The notes beneath the pieces are model-generated. The model did no database searches. It was not told where the DNA came from and worked only from the letters and a program-made list of their open reading frames with translations. Made by a program: the position numbers and the translations under genes. Positions 16,782-24,161 of a stretch of DNA of 64,000 nucleotides are shown here, piece after piece. The stretch comes from Chitinophaga sp. CF418. GTDB lineage: Bacteria > Bacteroidota > Bacteroidia > Chitinophagales > Chitinophagaceae. The stretch lies in NCBI RefSeq assembly GCF_900142925.1, contig NZ_FRCN01000018.1, forward strand, positions 62,001 through 126,000. Reading direction: 5' to 3'. Numbering within the stretch: the first letter of the stretch is position 1; each line of letters begins with the position of its first letter.

Positions 16782-18563
16782 ATGTCCCCTATAGCTAATT
16801 ACGAGCAGCAGATTAATGATTATAAGGCAGAAATATCACAGGTACAGCAGCGATTGAGCATGCTGGGCTGGATAAGGTTGCTATGTTTTGCAGGTGTCTT
16901 ATGCTGCGGATATGCATTCTTCCGCAACAATTTTGATGCTATCTGGTTGCTGGCGGGATTAGCTCCGCTGGCGGCATTTGTCGTTGTGCTGGTGCGTTAC
17001 CTTTCACAGCAGGAGAAACTTAACCTGCTTAAAACATTGCTGGAGCTGAACGAGAAGGAATGGCGGCTGGCGGCTACGGGACAATCAGGTTTTGATGATG
17101 GTAACCGCTTTGTGGATGAACAGCATCCTTATACCGGCGATCTTGATGTATTCGGTCAGGCATCGCTTTATGCGCATATGAACCGTACCGGTACCCTGAT
17201 GGGCGCTAAAGCTTTGGCAGAGACGTTGAAGCAGCCGCTGATGGATGCAGTACAGATCAGGCAACAGCAGGAGGTAGTGCGTGAGCTGGCGTCCCGGTTT
17301 AAATTCCGCCAGTTATTTGCCGCCCATGCTTCTCTGATAGGAGAGCAGCCTGATGATATACCCGGATTACATAAATGGTTATCTATGCCGTTGGAATTCC
17401 TGAACAGTAAATGGGTAAACATTGCGCGGTGGCTAATGCCGCTATTGTTGTTGGGAGGAGCTGTATACTATTTTGTGACAGATGAATATTACCTGTTCAC
17501 TTTCTTCCTCTGTGTGAACTGGGGCATACTGGGCTCACAGATAAAGAAAGTGAATGCACAGCACCAGCTGATTTCCAATAAAGAGAAGATATTTGGCAAG
17601 CTGGCATGGCTGCTGCAGCTAATAAGCGTGGAAAAGGCTGAACATGTAGCGCTGTGGAAAACACAGCATGAGCAGGCTGTCGCAGCGAAAACGTCGCTTA
17701 GCCAGCTGGCGAAGATCAGTAGCGCACTGGATCAGCGTCTGAATCTGCTGATAGGAGTTTTCCTGAATTCACTGGTGTTATATGATCTGCATTGTATAAT
17801 GGCCCTTGAGAAATGGAAATCACGTTATAAGAATGAATTGCCTGGCTGGCTGGATGTGATTGAGAAGATGGAGGTCTGGAACAGTATGGCCACCTTTGCT
17901 TATAATCATCCGGAATATATTTATCCCTCAATTAATGAGAATGATACCCAGCTTGTAGCTACAGGTGTAGGGCATCCGCTCATCCCGGCAGAGGAATGCG
18001 TACGTAATGATATCGGCATCGGGGCGCCGCAACAGTTCCTGATCATTACCGGGTCTAATATGAGTGGAAAGAGCACTTTCCTGCGTAGCGTAGGCAGCAA
18101 CCTGCTGCTGGGCCTGCGGGGTATGCCGGTGTGTGCTGTCAGTTTTAGCTGCAGCCCCGTGCAGATCATGACCTCTATGCGTATCAAGGATTCTATTGCC
18201 AGGCATACATCTTATTTCCAGGCGGAACTATTACGCCTGCAGCAGATAGTGGCGGTACTGAAGAGTGGGGAACAGGTGTTTATCCTGCTGGACGAAATAC
18301 TGAAAGGCACTAACTCTGAAGATAAGCTGGCAGGTTCCCGCCGGCTGATAGAACATTTCCTGCAATATCACTGCCTGGGAATGATTGCCACGCACGACCT
18401 GGAGCTGGGACATATGGAGGATACCTATCCACAACGTATCCGCAACTATTGTTTTGAAAGCACTATTAAGGACGATCAGCTCTTCTTCGATTACCGCATC
18501 CGCGAAGGAGTGGCGCGTAATAAGAATGCGACTTTCCTTATGCAAAAGATGGAAATAATATGA
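16782..18563 (+). CDS. Membrane-anchored MutS-family ATPase
   Basis: A 593-residue protein with a C-terminal MutS ATPase domain but no mismatch-recognition domain. Walker A is G424-S-N-M-S-G-K430-S, Walker B is I-L-L-D504-E505-I, and the MutS signature G-T-N-S-E-D and T-H-D follow. Unlike housekeeping MutS it has hydrophobic segments at about residues 31-72 and 217-250, which look like two membrane hairpins, flanking a lever-like helical region. It belongs to the poorly characterised MutS-like group common in Bacteroidota. A direct role in mismatch repair is unlikely; recombination or another DNA or membrane role is open. It is possibly co-transcribed with the radical SAM gene 50 bases downstream. 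Confidence 0.85.
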   Translation: MSPIANYEQQINDYKAEISQVQQRLSMLGWIRLLCFAGVLCCGYAFFRNNFDAIWLLAGLAPLAAFVVVLVRYLSQQEKLNLLKTLLELNEKEWRLAATGQSGFDDGNRFVDEQHPYTGDLDVFGQASLYAHMNRTGTLMGAKALAETLKQPLMDAVQIRQQQEVVRELASRFKFRQLFAAHASLIGEQPDDIPGLHKWLSMPLEFLNSKWVNIARWLMPLLLLGGAVYYFVTDEYYLFTFFLCVNWGILGSQIKKVNAQHQLISNKEKIFGKLAWLLQLISVEKAEHVALWKTQHEQAVAAKTSLSQLAKISSALDQRLNLLIGVFLNSLVLYDLHCIMALEKWKSRYKNELPGWLDVIEKMEVWNSMATFAYNHPEYIYPSINENDTQLVATGVGHPLIPAEECVRNDIGIGAPQQFLIITGSNMSGKSTFLRSVGSNLLLGLRGMPVCAVSFSCSPVQIMTSMRIKDSIARHTSYFQAELLRLQQIVAVLKSGEQVFILLDEILKGTNSEDKLAGSRRLIEHFLQYHCLGMIATHDLELGHMEDTYPQRIRNYCFESTIKDDQLFFDYRIREGVARNKNATFLMQKMEII

Positions 18564-18573
18564 TTTGGTAGAT

Positions 18574-18611
18574 AGCTAATTAATTTAGTATTTTTACTAA
18601 AAATATTAGCT
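18574..18611. promoter_or_regulatory. Large dyad directly upstream of the radical SAM gene
   Basis: Two nested perfect inverted repeats share one centre: an outer pair AGCTAAT/ATTAGCT (18574-18580 with 18605-18611) and an inner pair TTTAGTA/TACTAAA (18584-18590 with 18595-18601) around TTTT. The dyad ends two bases before the ATG at 18614. It could be an operator, an RNA hairpin limiting translation, or a weak AT-rich terminator. Confidence 0.5.
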
Positions 18612-18613
18612 GT

Positions 18614-19696
18614 ATGACCTTGCCATTTCAGGAGGGGATTCCTGAGAATCCCTATTACAAAGGACGTGGAGCCCAGTTAAATCCAAAGAACAAGTATCTC
18701 CGGAATGAGTATGCGCAGGAACATGTAGAAGGTATCGATGAATGGTGGCAGGCAGATGTGCCTACCCAGATACTGGAAGAGCATGCAAAAACGCTGGTCA
18801 ATAAAGTGGACAGCCCGGATGTGGGTATGTGGTATTCCATGAATCCTTACCAGGGCTGTGAACATGGCTGTATCTATTGCTATGCGCGTAATGCGCATCA
18901 GTTCTGGGGTATGAGCGCCGGACTTGATTTTGAGCGGAAGATTGTGGTGAAGCGGAATGCACCGGAGTTGTTGAAGAAATTCCTCGATAATAAGAACTGG
19001 GTTCCCAAGCCGATTTCCCTTTCCGGCAACACGGACTGTTATCAGCCGCTGGAAAGGAAGATGTTCCTGACCCGCCAGCTGCTGGCCATAGCGCTGGATT
19101 ATAAGCAGCCTATCGGTATCATCACAAAGAACTCACTGGTGCTGAGAGATAAATACATCCTGCAGCAGATGGCGCAGCATAACCTGGTATGTGTTTACGT
19201 ATCCATTACTACTATGCAGGAGGACCTGCGGCAGAAGATGGAGCCACGCACTACCACCGCCGCGCAGCGCCTGAAGATTGTAAAGGAACTGAGTGACCTG
19301 GGTATTCCGGTAGGTGTGATGACCGCACCGATGATACCGGGACTGAATGATCATGAAATGCCAGCTTTATTAGAAGCAGCTGCAGCAAATGGTGCGAAGT
19401 TTGCAGGGTATACGGTCGTTCGGCTAAATGATGCGGTAAAGATCATATTCAACGACTGGTTGTATAAGAATTTTCCGGACAGGGCTGACAAGGTATGGCA
19501 TCAGATAGAGAATATGCATGGCGGCCAGGTGAATGACAGTGATTTCGGCAAGAGAATGAGGGGAGTGGGGAATATTGCAGATATGATCCGTCAGCAGTTC
19601 AAGGTACATACGAAAAGACTGGGACTGAACCAGGAGCGCTTTGAGTTCAATACGTCGCTGTTTGAGCGTCCGCAGGTGCAGTTGAAATTGTTCTGA
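18614..19696 (+). CDS. PA0069-family radical SAM protein
   Basis: A 360-residue radical S-adenosylmethionine protein. The [4Fe-4S] motif is G-C82-E-H-G-C86-I-Y-C89-Y, in the C-x3-C-x2-C spacing. The order N-P-Y-Q-G-C-E-H-G-C-I-Y-C-Y-A-R and the later S-G-N-T-D-C-Y-Q-P-L-E are hallmarks of the PA0069/Rv2578c family, distantly related to spore photoproduct lyase. The reaction is unknown. The gene follows the MutS-like gene, which makes a DNA-related role attractive but unproven. A large dyad abuts the start codon. Confidence 0.88.
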   Translation: MTLPFQEGIPENPYYKGRGAQLNPKNKYLRNEYAQEHVEGIDEWWQADVPTQILEEHAKTLVNKVDSPDVGMWYSMNPYQGCEHGCIYCYARNAHQFWGMSAGLDFERKIVVKRNAPELLKKFLDNKNWVPKPISLSGNTDCYQPLERKMFLTRQLLAIALDYKQPIGIITKNSLVLRDKYILQQMAQHNLVCVYVSITTMQEDLRQKMEPRTTTAAQRLKIVKELSDLGIPVGVMTAPMIPGLNDHEMPALLEAAAANGAKFAGYTVVRLNDAVKIIFNDWLYKNFPDRADKVWHQIENMHGGQVNDSDFGKRMRGVGNIADMIRQQFKVHTKRLGLNQERFEFNTSLFERPQVQLKLF

Positions 19697-19904
19697 GGAA
19701 CCTTTCGCACATACTAAAAAGTTTATTGCAACACAGGATATATATATGATGGAATCAATTTTTTGCCAGGAAGCGTCAGGAATGGAGCTTTATGGAAATC
19801 AGTGAGTATACTGTTTTAAGGGTATACCTGCCTGTTAACAAAAAATTGATGTGGATATAGAAAAAGTTTATTAGTTAAAATGCGGAAATAAAAAAAATAA
19901 AAAA

Positions 19905-19912
19905 TACCTTTG
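19905..19912 (+). promoter_or_regulatory. -7 box TACCTTTG before the first 30-codon ORF
   Basis: TACCTTTG matches the Bacteroidota -7 consensus TAnnTTTG. It lies 17 bases before the ATG at 19930, within a very A-rich stretch. No clear -33 TTTG is seen at the right distance. Confidence 0.55.
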
Positions 19913-19929
19913 TGTTAGCAATAAAAAAA

Positions 19930-20022
19930 ATGAAACGCAATCCAGAATATACTATTTCGGCGGTGTCCTGTAAGCAAAAGCAGGCCAGAAGTAGGTTGCG
20001 GGTATGTTGCACCAATTGTTAA
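19930..20022 (+). CDS. 30-residue Cys-rich peptide, leader-like
   Basis: A small ORF of unknown function: 30 residues, basic, with cysteines at 14, 26, 27 and 30 and ending R-L-R-V-C-C-T-N-C. It has a TAnnTTTG box just upstream and a perfect 12-bp terminator 28 bases after its stop. Residues 21-27 (S-R-L-R-V-C-C) align without gaps with residues 21-27 (S-G-F-R-A-C-Y) of the 30-residue ORF at 21195. The sequence TGCGGG inside the ORF (19997-20002) is complementary to CCCGCA in the left arm of the terminator (20057-20062), so a competing structure could form. A Cys-sensing leader peptide is one reading; a free small protein is another. Too short for certainty. Confidence 0.45.
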   Translation: MKRNPEYTISAVSCKQKQARSRLRVCCTNC

Positions 20023-20050
20023 CGAATTTCAAGTTATCAAATGATATAAC

Positions 20051-20080
20051 AAAAGTCCCGCAGAGATTGCGGGACTTTTT
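20051..20080 (+). terminator. Strong terminator after the first 30-codon ORF
   Basis: A perfect 12-bp stem (20051-20062 with 20068-20079), a 5-base loop and a T-run. Confidence 0.85.
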
Positions 20081-20100
20081 GCTTTAGAAGAATCTAAACG

Positions 20101-20220
20101 ATGAATGAGCAAGACAACTGTGAGATAACTGTAAGGTATATATATCGTCAGGTAAAGCCGGCGGTCATAGTACGAAAGGATGGTTTCGCCTTAAGGAAAC
20201 CTAATGGGTATGGTATGTAG
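20101..20220 (+). CDS. Possible 39-residue peptide between two terminators
   Basis: A 39-codon frame starting ATG at 20101 and ending TAG at 20218-20220, directly between two terminators. The product is basic with no recognised motif, and I see no -7 box. It may simply be part of a small RNA that ends at 20278. Reported because the terminator after it has no other gene to serve. Confidence 0.25.
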   Translation: MNEQDNCEITVRYIYRQVKPAVIVRKDGFALRKPNGYGM

Positions 20221-20245
20221 CCAACATAGAACTTATGTATATGCT

Positions 20246-20278
20246 ACCCGGCCCATTTGATGGAGCCGGGTTTTTTTA
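20246..20278 (+). terminator. Terminator with no ordinary gene upstream
   Basis: A 7-bp GC-rich stem (20246-20252 with 20265-20271), extended by CCA/TGG pairing across a bulge, then a run of seven T. Confidence 0.8.
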
Positions 20279-20361
20279 TAAATATTCAATAAATACTGTT
20301 ATGTGCCAGAGCCGTACAGAAAGTGGAGCTGGTCAGGTGCATAACCCCAAACCGATAGATC

Positions 20362-20991
20362 ATGAGAAACGTAATTCAATCAGTAAGAGAGGCTTTGCTT
20401 ACCAACTTCAGGGAGTTAGACACCTGGTTCGAAAAAGATTTCGACCTGTTACACTTTAAACCGGATACTAACCAGTGGAATATCCGGGAGGTGCTGGAGC
20501 ATATCAGCCTGACCAACTATTTTCTGTTGCTTATTATTAATAAGAGCACCCGCAGAGCGCTGGAACGTAAACGTTCCACAAATGCCATTATCTTACCGGC
20601 AGACTACCAGGACAAGTTCGATAAGATAGACGTGATTGGTAGCCGGTCATTCGGCTGGATCAGGCCTGAACACCTGGAACCAAGTGGACTGCAGGATATG
20701 AGAGATGTAAGGGTATTGCTTAAACAACAGTTCGCGCAGTGTATGTATAATCTTAGTTTGCTGAAGAACGGCGAAGGTATGCTGGTATTGACCAACATGT
20801 CTGTAAACCATTTAGGTAAACTGGATATCTATCAATATATCTATTTCCTTACCAAACACATTGAGCGGCACATCCGCCAGATGCAACGTTTGGCAAAGCA
20901 ATATGAAGGAGCAGCAGCGGAAGATGATGCGGTTGTTAATAATACAGTGAATGCTGCTGATGAAGAAGCAGAAAGCATGTTATTGATATAA
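20362..20991 (+). CDS. DinB-fold (DinB/YfiT superfamily) protein
   Basis: A 209-residue four-helix-bundle protein of the DinB/YfiT superfamily. The usual metal triad is present as His47 (L-E-H-I-S), His166 and His170 (K-H-I-E-R-H). Family members include thiol-S-transferases and uncharacterised stress proteins; the exact reaction cannot be told. The last 25 residues are acidic and look disordered. The gene is flanked on both sides by small promoter-ORF-terminator cassettes and has its own terminator at 21045. Confidence 0.8.
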   Translation: MRNVIQSVREALLTNFRELDTWFEKDFDLLHFKPDTNQWNIREVLEHISLTNYFLLLIINKSTRRALERKRSTNAIILPADYQDKFDKIDVIGSRSFGWIRPEHLEPSGLQDMRDVRVLLKQQFAQCMYNLSLLKNGEGMLVLTNMSVNHLGKLDIYQYIYFLTKHIERHIRQMQRLAKQYEGAAAEDDAVVNNTVNAADEEAESMLLI

Positions 20992-21044
20992 TAGGTCGAC
21001 CTCTCATCGTCTGTTGTTTTGTGGTACCCTTCTGAATAAAGTAA

Positions 21045-21075
21045 ATGCCGGTGGCTATCAGCCGCCGGTATTTTT
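21045..21075 (+). terminator. Terminator of the DinB-like gene
   Basis: An 11-bp stem (21045-21055 with 21061-21071) with two G-T pairs, a 5-base loop and TTTTT. Confidence 0.8.
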
Positions 21076-21129
21076 ATGCTGCGGATCGAAATAGTGATAG
21101 AAAAACTTTAAATAAAAAAGTGCAAAAAA

Positions 21130-21162
21130 TTTGTTAAAGTTCCAATAATCGATATATATTTG
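21130..21162 (+). promoter_or_regulatory. Complete Bacteroidota promoter before the second 30-codon ORF
   Basis: TTTG at 21130-21133, a 21-base spacer, then TATATTTG at 21155-21162. This is an exact match to TTTG-N19-21-TAnnTTTG. It lies 33 bases before the ATG at 21195. Confidence 0.75.
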
Positions 21163-21194
21163 CACTATCATTAACGAATAAACTATTTAACAAC

Positions 21195-21287
21195 ATGCTC
21201 AATACACAAATTCACATGAACACAACGCCAGCATCCTTTGAGAAGGGTGGTTGCAGCGGGTTCCGGGCATGTTATAGGTTTAAATGA
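21195..21287 (+). CDS. 30-residue peptide, related to the ORF at 19930
   Basis: A small ORF of unknown function, 30 residues, ending S-G-F-R-A-C-Y-R-F-K. Met8 is an alternative start giving 23 residues. It has a complete promoter 33 bases upstream and a GC-rich terminator 25 bases after the stop. Its residues 21-27 match those of the ORF at 19930 position for position at Ser21, Arg24 and Cys26, with similar residues at 23 and 25; Lys17 is also shared. The DNA agrees too (GGTTnCGGGnATGTT in both). Either a leader peptide with an attenuator or a member of a small-protein family. Confidence 0.45.
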   Translation: MLNTQIHMNTTPASFEKGGCSGFRACYRFK

Positions 21288-21311
21288 GAATAACTTATTA
21301 GCATATATAAC

Positions 21312-21344
21312 GCCCCGGGACTAACACCCCGGGGCTTTTTTTTT
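21312..21344 (+). terminator. Terminator after the second 30-codon ORF
   Basis: A perfect 8-bp all-GC stem (21312-21319 with 21328-21335) followed by at least eight T. Confidence 0.88.
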
Positions 21345-21356
21345 CAGCTAAACTGA

Positions 21357-21503
21357 ATGAAAGGCAAACGGATAATAAGACATAGTAACCAGGGCCAGTC
21401 TGCGGATTGGAACATAGTACTGATAACACCAGGACTAATCAGACCAGGTATGCGACGATGTAGTATATACGTCGACGTTATTGACCCGGTCTGTGTAAAC
21501 TGA
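21357..21503 (+). CDS. Possible 48-residue peptide overlapping a terminator
   Basis: A 48-codon frame starting 13 bases after the previous T-run. It contains P-G-M-R-R-C-S, faintly like the R-x-C motif of the two 30-residue ORFs. Its stop codon lies inside the terminator at 21484-21516, which argues against normal coding. It may be only a small RNA. Confidence 0.2.
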   Translation: MKGKRIIRHSNQGQSADWNIVLITPGLIRPGMRRCSIYVDVIDPVCVN

Positions 21504-21516
21504 CCGGGTTTTTTTA
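21484..21516 (+). terminator. Terminator with no ordinary gene upstream
   Basis: An 8-bp stem (21484-21491 with 21502-21509), a 10-base loop and a run of eight T. Confidence 0.8.
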
Positions 21517-21554
21517 TGATATTTTGGATTGAGTAGGTACAATTAGTTAACGTA

Positions 21555-21578
21555 AAGCGGGGTATTCTTACCCCGCTT
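21555..21578. other. 10-bp perfect hairpin
   Basis: AAGCGGGGTA (21555-21564) pairs perfectly with 21569-21578 around TTCT. No T-run follows on either strand, so it is not a clear terminator. Confidence 0.45.
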
Positions 21579-21690
21579 AAATTGAACCTTCATCAATCAT
21601 AAACATATTGTTTTCGTCTTAATTTGCATTAACCCCACGTTGTCATTGCCGGACGCCAGGAGAGCGTTCCGGTATATGATAACCAACATG

Positions 21691-21698
21691 TACATTTG
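21691..21698 (+). promoter_or_regulatory. -7 box TACATTTG of the AAA+ ATPase gene
   Basis: TACATTTG, 18 bases before the ATG at 21717. It overlaps the TTG (21696) that would begin a longer frame, which argues that translation starts at 21717. No good -33 is seen. Confidence 0.6.
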
Positions 21699-21716
21699 CA
21701 TACTTATTTGAACAGC

Positions 21717-22778
21717 ATGGAGAATATTTTACAGCAGCGGGTGATTGGAGGAGATAATATTTTCGGGAACGGATTAATGGAAAGCAAATCCTTGTACCTG
21801 TATTATTTTAATGCGCTACCTAATGTCAGTTTTATTTATACTATAAATGGAGAGAAGTCGCTGGACGCATTTAAAAAAGCATTCGCAGACCGTATCGTAA
21901 AAATTTACATCAGGGAAGAGATCGGAGATAAAGACAAAGAGTATAAACATGATCTTGCCCTGATAGTACTGAATAATGAAAGTGTGATCGAATTCGGAGA
22001 TGACTATTGTGAGATCCTGCACAATGGAAGTGCTCCGGAGTTTATAGCAGAAATAACTGCTCTGGTACGTAAATACCGTACCCGCGAGAAACGTAAGAAG
22101 TATGAGATCAATCTCATCACCATGGGAGAACGTGGACTGACACTGAAAGCCATGGAATTTAAAAGAACAAAGCTGGACCTGGCTTTATATTATGAGGATG
22201 ATTTCTCCGCCATCGATCAGCTGATCTATAAACGGCTGAATACGAATGATGACAAGGGTATTGTGCTATTACACGGATTGCCGGGCACAGGTAAGACCAC
22301 TTACCTGCGCTACCTGATCGGACGCTTAAAGAAACGCGTACTGTTCCTGTCGCCCGCTGTGGCAGCGAATATTATGTCGCCTGACTTTATAGATCTCTTG
22401 ATCGACAATCCCAATACGATTCTCGTCATCGAAGATGCGGAGAACATCATCATGGACAGAAAGACAACAGGTAATTCATCTGTATCCAACCTGTTGAATC
22501 TGTCGGACGGCTTGCTGGCAGACTGTATGAACGTACAGGTAGTATGTACCTTCAACAGTGATCTTTCCCAGATAGATGGAGCTTTGATGCGTAAAGGCAG
22601 GCTGATCGCCAAATATGAATTTGGTAAACTGTCTGTTTCCAAAGCACAGCAATTGTCTGGCAAACAAGGATTTAATACTGTTATCAAGAACCCTATGACC
22701 ATTGCAGAGGTCATGAACCAGCATGAGCCCTCTTTCGAAAAGAAAGAAATACCAATCGGTTTTCGCGCCCAATTCTAA
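21717..22778 (+). CDS. AAA+ ATPase, stand-alone
   Basis: A 353-residue protein. The first 180 residues match nothing I recognise. An AAA+ core follows: Walker A G-L-P-G-T-G-K-T-T at about 187-195, Walker B I-L-V-I-E-D-A-E at about 234-242 and sensor-1 V-V-C-T-F-N-S-D. The core resembles the BCS1/FtsH/Cdc48 type. The second acidic residue pattern I-E-D replaces the usual D-E. There is no signal peptide, protease or nuclease domain. The start is taken as ATG 21717 because a -7 box covers the alternative TTG at 21696. It is transcribed alone, with a terminator at 22787. Function unknown. Confidence 0.82.
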   Translation: MENILQQRVIGGDNIFGNGLMESKSLYLYYFNALPNVSFIYTINGEKSLDAFKKAFADRIVKIYIREEIGDKDKEYKHDLALIVLNNESVIEFGDDYCEILHNGSAPEFIAEITALVRKYRTREKRKKYEINLITMGERGLTLKAMEFKRTKLDLALYYEDDFSAIDQLIYKRLNTNDDKGIVLLHGLPGTGKTTYLRYLIGRLKKRVLFLSPAVAANIMSPDFIDLLIDNPNTILVIEDAENIIMDRKTTGNSSVSNLLNLSDGLLADCMNVQVVCTFNSDLSQIDGALMRKGRLIAKYEFGKLSVSKAQQLSGKQGFNTVIKNPMTIAEVMNQHEPSFEKKEIPIGFRAQF

Positions 22779-22786
22779 TACCTGAT

Positions 22787-22834
22787 ACCAATTGCAGACG
22801 TGTGATTTATTTGCACGTTTGTAATTGGTTTTTA
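22787..22834 (+). terminator. Terminator of the AAA+ ATPase gene
   Basis: A 16-bp stem with two G-T pairs (22787-22802 with 22814-22829), an 11-base loop and TTTTTA, nine bases after the stop. Confidence 0.85.
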
Positions 22835-22946
22835 TTTGTCCACAAAAATGATAGACTAATATCTGAGAAAAATTGTAATATTGTTTTGATTTCGCTCCAT
22901 TGGCCACCAAGCAATAGAGATTACCCGTAATTCGAAACTATATCAC

Positions 22947-24161
22947 GTGCATTTAAACCACATGGCTTGGGCCGTCCCGCTATTCCTTGGATTGATGGGG
23001 GGAGAATACCTGGTGGCGCGGAAAACCGGGAAGAACTATTTCGGCTTCAGCAGTTCCGTCAGCAACATTAACATTGGTATCGCAGAAAGGTTGCTGGATA
23101 CCTTTACAGTAGGTGTATTCTATTTTATCTATGATTACCTGTATCACCATTTCGGCGTATTTAACATCAGATCCAGCGTCCTGCTTTGGGTAGCCCTGCT
23201 TATTCTCACAGATTTTATCTGGTACTGGTACCATCGCCTGGCGCATGAAGTGAACCTGCTCTGGGCCGCTCATGTGGTACATCATCAGAGTGAAGATTTC
23301 AATTATACCGTGTCGGCACGTATCACTGTATTCCAGGCCTTTTTCAGAATGTGCTTCTGGTCTGTGCTGCCGGTGATCGGTTTCCCTGCAGTGATGATCA
23401 TCAGCGTACAGTTGGTACATGGCATTTATCCGTTCTTTATTCATACCAGGACCATCGGTAAACTGGGTATTCTTGAATACATCTTTGTAACACCTTCCCA
23501 TCACAGGGTGCATCATGCATCCAATGACAAGTACCTGGATAAGAATTATGGGGATGTCTTCATTATATGGGACAAACTGTTCGGCACATTTGCCCTGGAA
23601 GAGGAAGAGCCGGAGTATGGGCTGACGAAGCCATTGGACAGTCATAGCTTTCTCTGGCAGCATTTTCATTTCATCCTGGAAATATTCTATACTTTAAAAC
23701 AGACCAAAGGTTTCAGGGCCCGATGGAAAGTAGTGTTCGGCAAGCCGGATCATATAGATCCTGACATCCGTCCGAAGCTGGAAGAGCGTTTCCTGTTCCG
23801 TAATACAACTGTGGGGGCTTCAAGAAAACTACAGCAATACGTGATCTGGCAGATGGGAGCCATCCTCCTGGTACTGTTCCTCTTCCTGTTATTTGAAAAC
23901 TATGTGCCTGTTTTTGCACAGGTATGCATTACCCTGGTCATTTTAGTGACATTGGTGAACAGTGGCGCTATTATGGAACAGCGGCGCTGGGTGTTTTACC
24001 TGGAATATGCCAGGCTGGCGATCACATTTACAGCCCTATTCTATATCTGGCCACATCCATTGTTGCTGCTGGTTTTTGCCATTGTACAGCTTCCCTTCTA
24101 CCTGTACAGGTCGAGTATTGAACGGCGATACCTGCAGCTGGTATATGGAGGAAAGCGCTAG
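22947..24161 (+). CDS. Sterol desaturase / fatty acid hydroxylase family protein
   Basis: A 404-residue integral membrane di-iron oxygenase of the fatty acid hydroxylase superfamily. The histidine boxes are H-R-L-A-H, H-V-V-H-H and H-H-R-V-H-H (about residues 97-101, 110-114 and 189-194). Hydrophobic segments lie on both sides, plus an additional C-terminal group of membrane helices (about 300-390). Lipid hydroxylation is the likely role; the substrate is unknown. The start is GTG 22947; ATG 22962 is an alternative five codons later. Its stop codon overlaps that of the convergent sigma-factor gene in a shared CTAG. Confidence 0.88.
   Translation: MHLNHMAWAVPLFLGLMGGEYLVARKTGKNYFGFSSSVSNINIGIAERLLDTFTVGVFYFIYDYLYHHFGVFNIRSSVLLWVALLILTDFIWYWYHRLAHEVNLLWAAHVVHHQSEDFNYTVSARITVFQAFFRMCFWSVLPVIGFPAVMIISVQLVHGIYPFFIHTRTIGKLGILEYIFVTPSHHRVHHASNDKYLDKNYGDVFIIWDKLFGTFALEEEEPEYGLTKPLDSHSFLWQHFHFILEIFYTLKQTKGFRARWKVVFGKPDHIDPDIRPKLEERFLFRNTTVGASRKLQQYVIWQMGAILLVLFLFLLFENYVPVFAQVCITLVILVTLVNSGAIMEQRRWVFYLEYARLAITFTALFYIWPHPLLLLVFAIVQLPFYLYRSSIERRYLQLVYGGKR

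Larger units (their letters stand above)
19697..20361. other. Intergenic region with two small cassettes ending in terminators
   Basis: 665 bases. From left to right: an AT-rich stretch, a -7 box (19905), a 30-codon ORF (19930-20022), a strong terminator (20051-20080), a 39-codon frame (20101-20220), a second terminator (20246-20278), and about 80 bases leading to the DinB-like gene. No longer ORF is credible. Confidence 0.6.
20992..21716. other. Intergenic region with two more small cassettes
   Basis: 725 bases. It holds the DinB gene's terminator (21045), a full promoter (21130-21162), a 30-codon ORF (21195-21287), a terminator (21312), a 48-codon frame overlapping a further terminator (21357-21516), a 10-bp hairpin without T-tail (21555-21578) and the -7 box of the AAA+ gene (21691). 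Confidence 0.6.

Noticed and set aside
20235..20459. 74-codon frame running across a terminator into the DinB-like gene
   Set aside because: It starts at the base of a strong terminator and overlaps a better frame.
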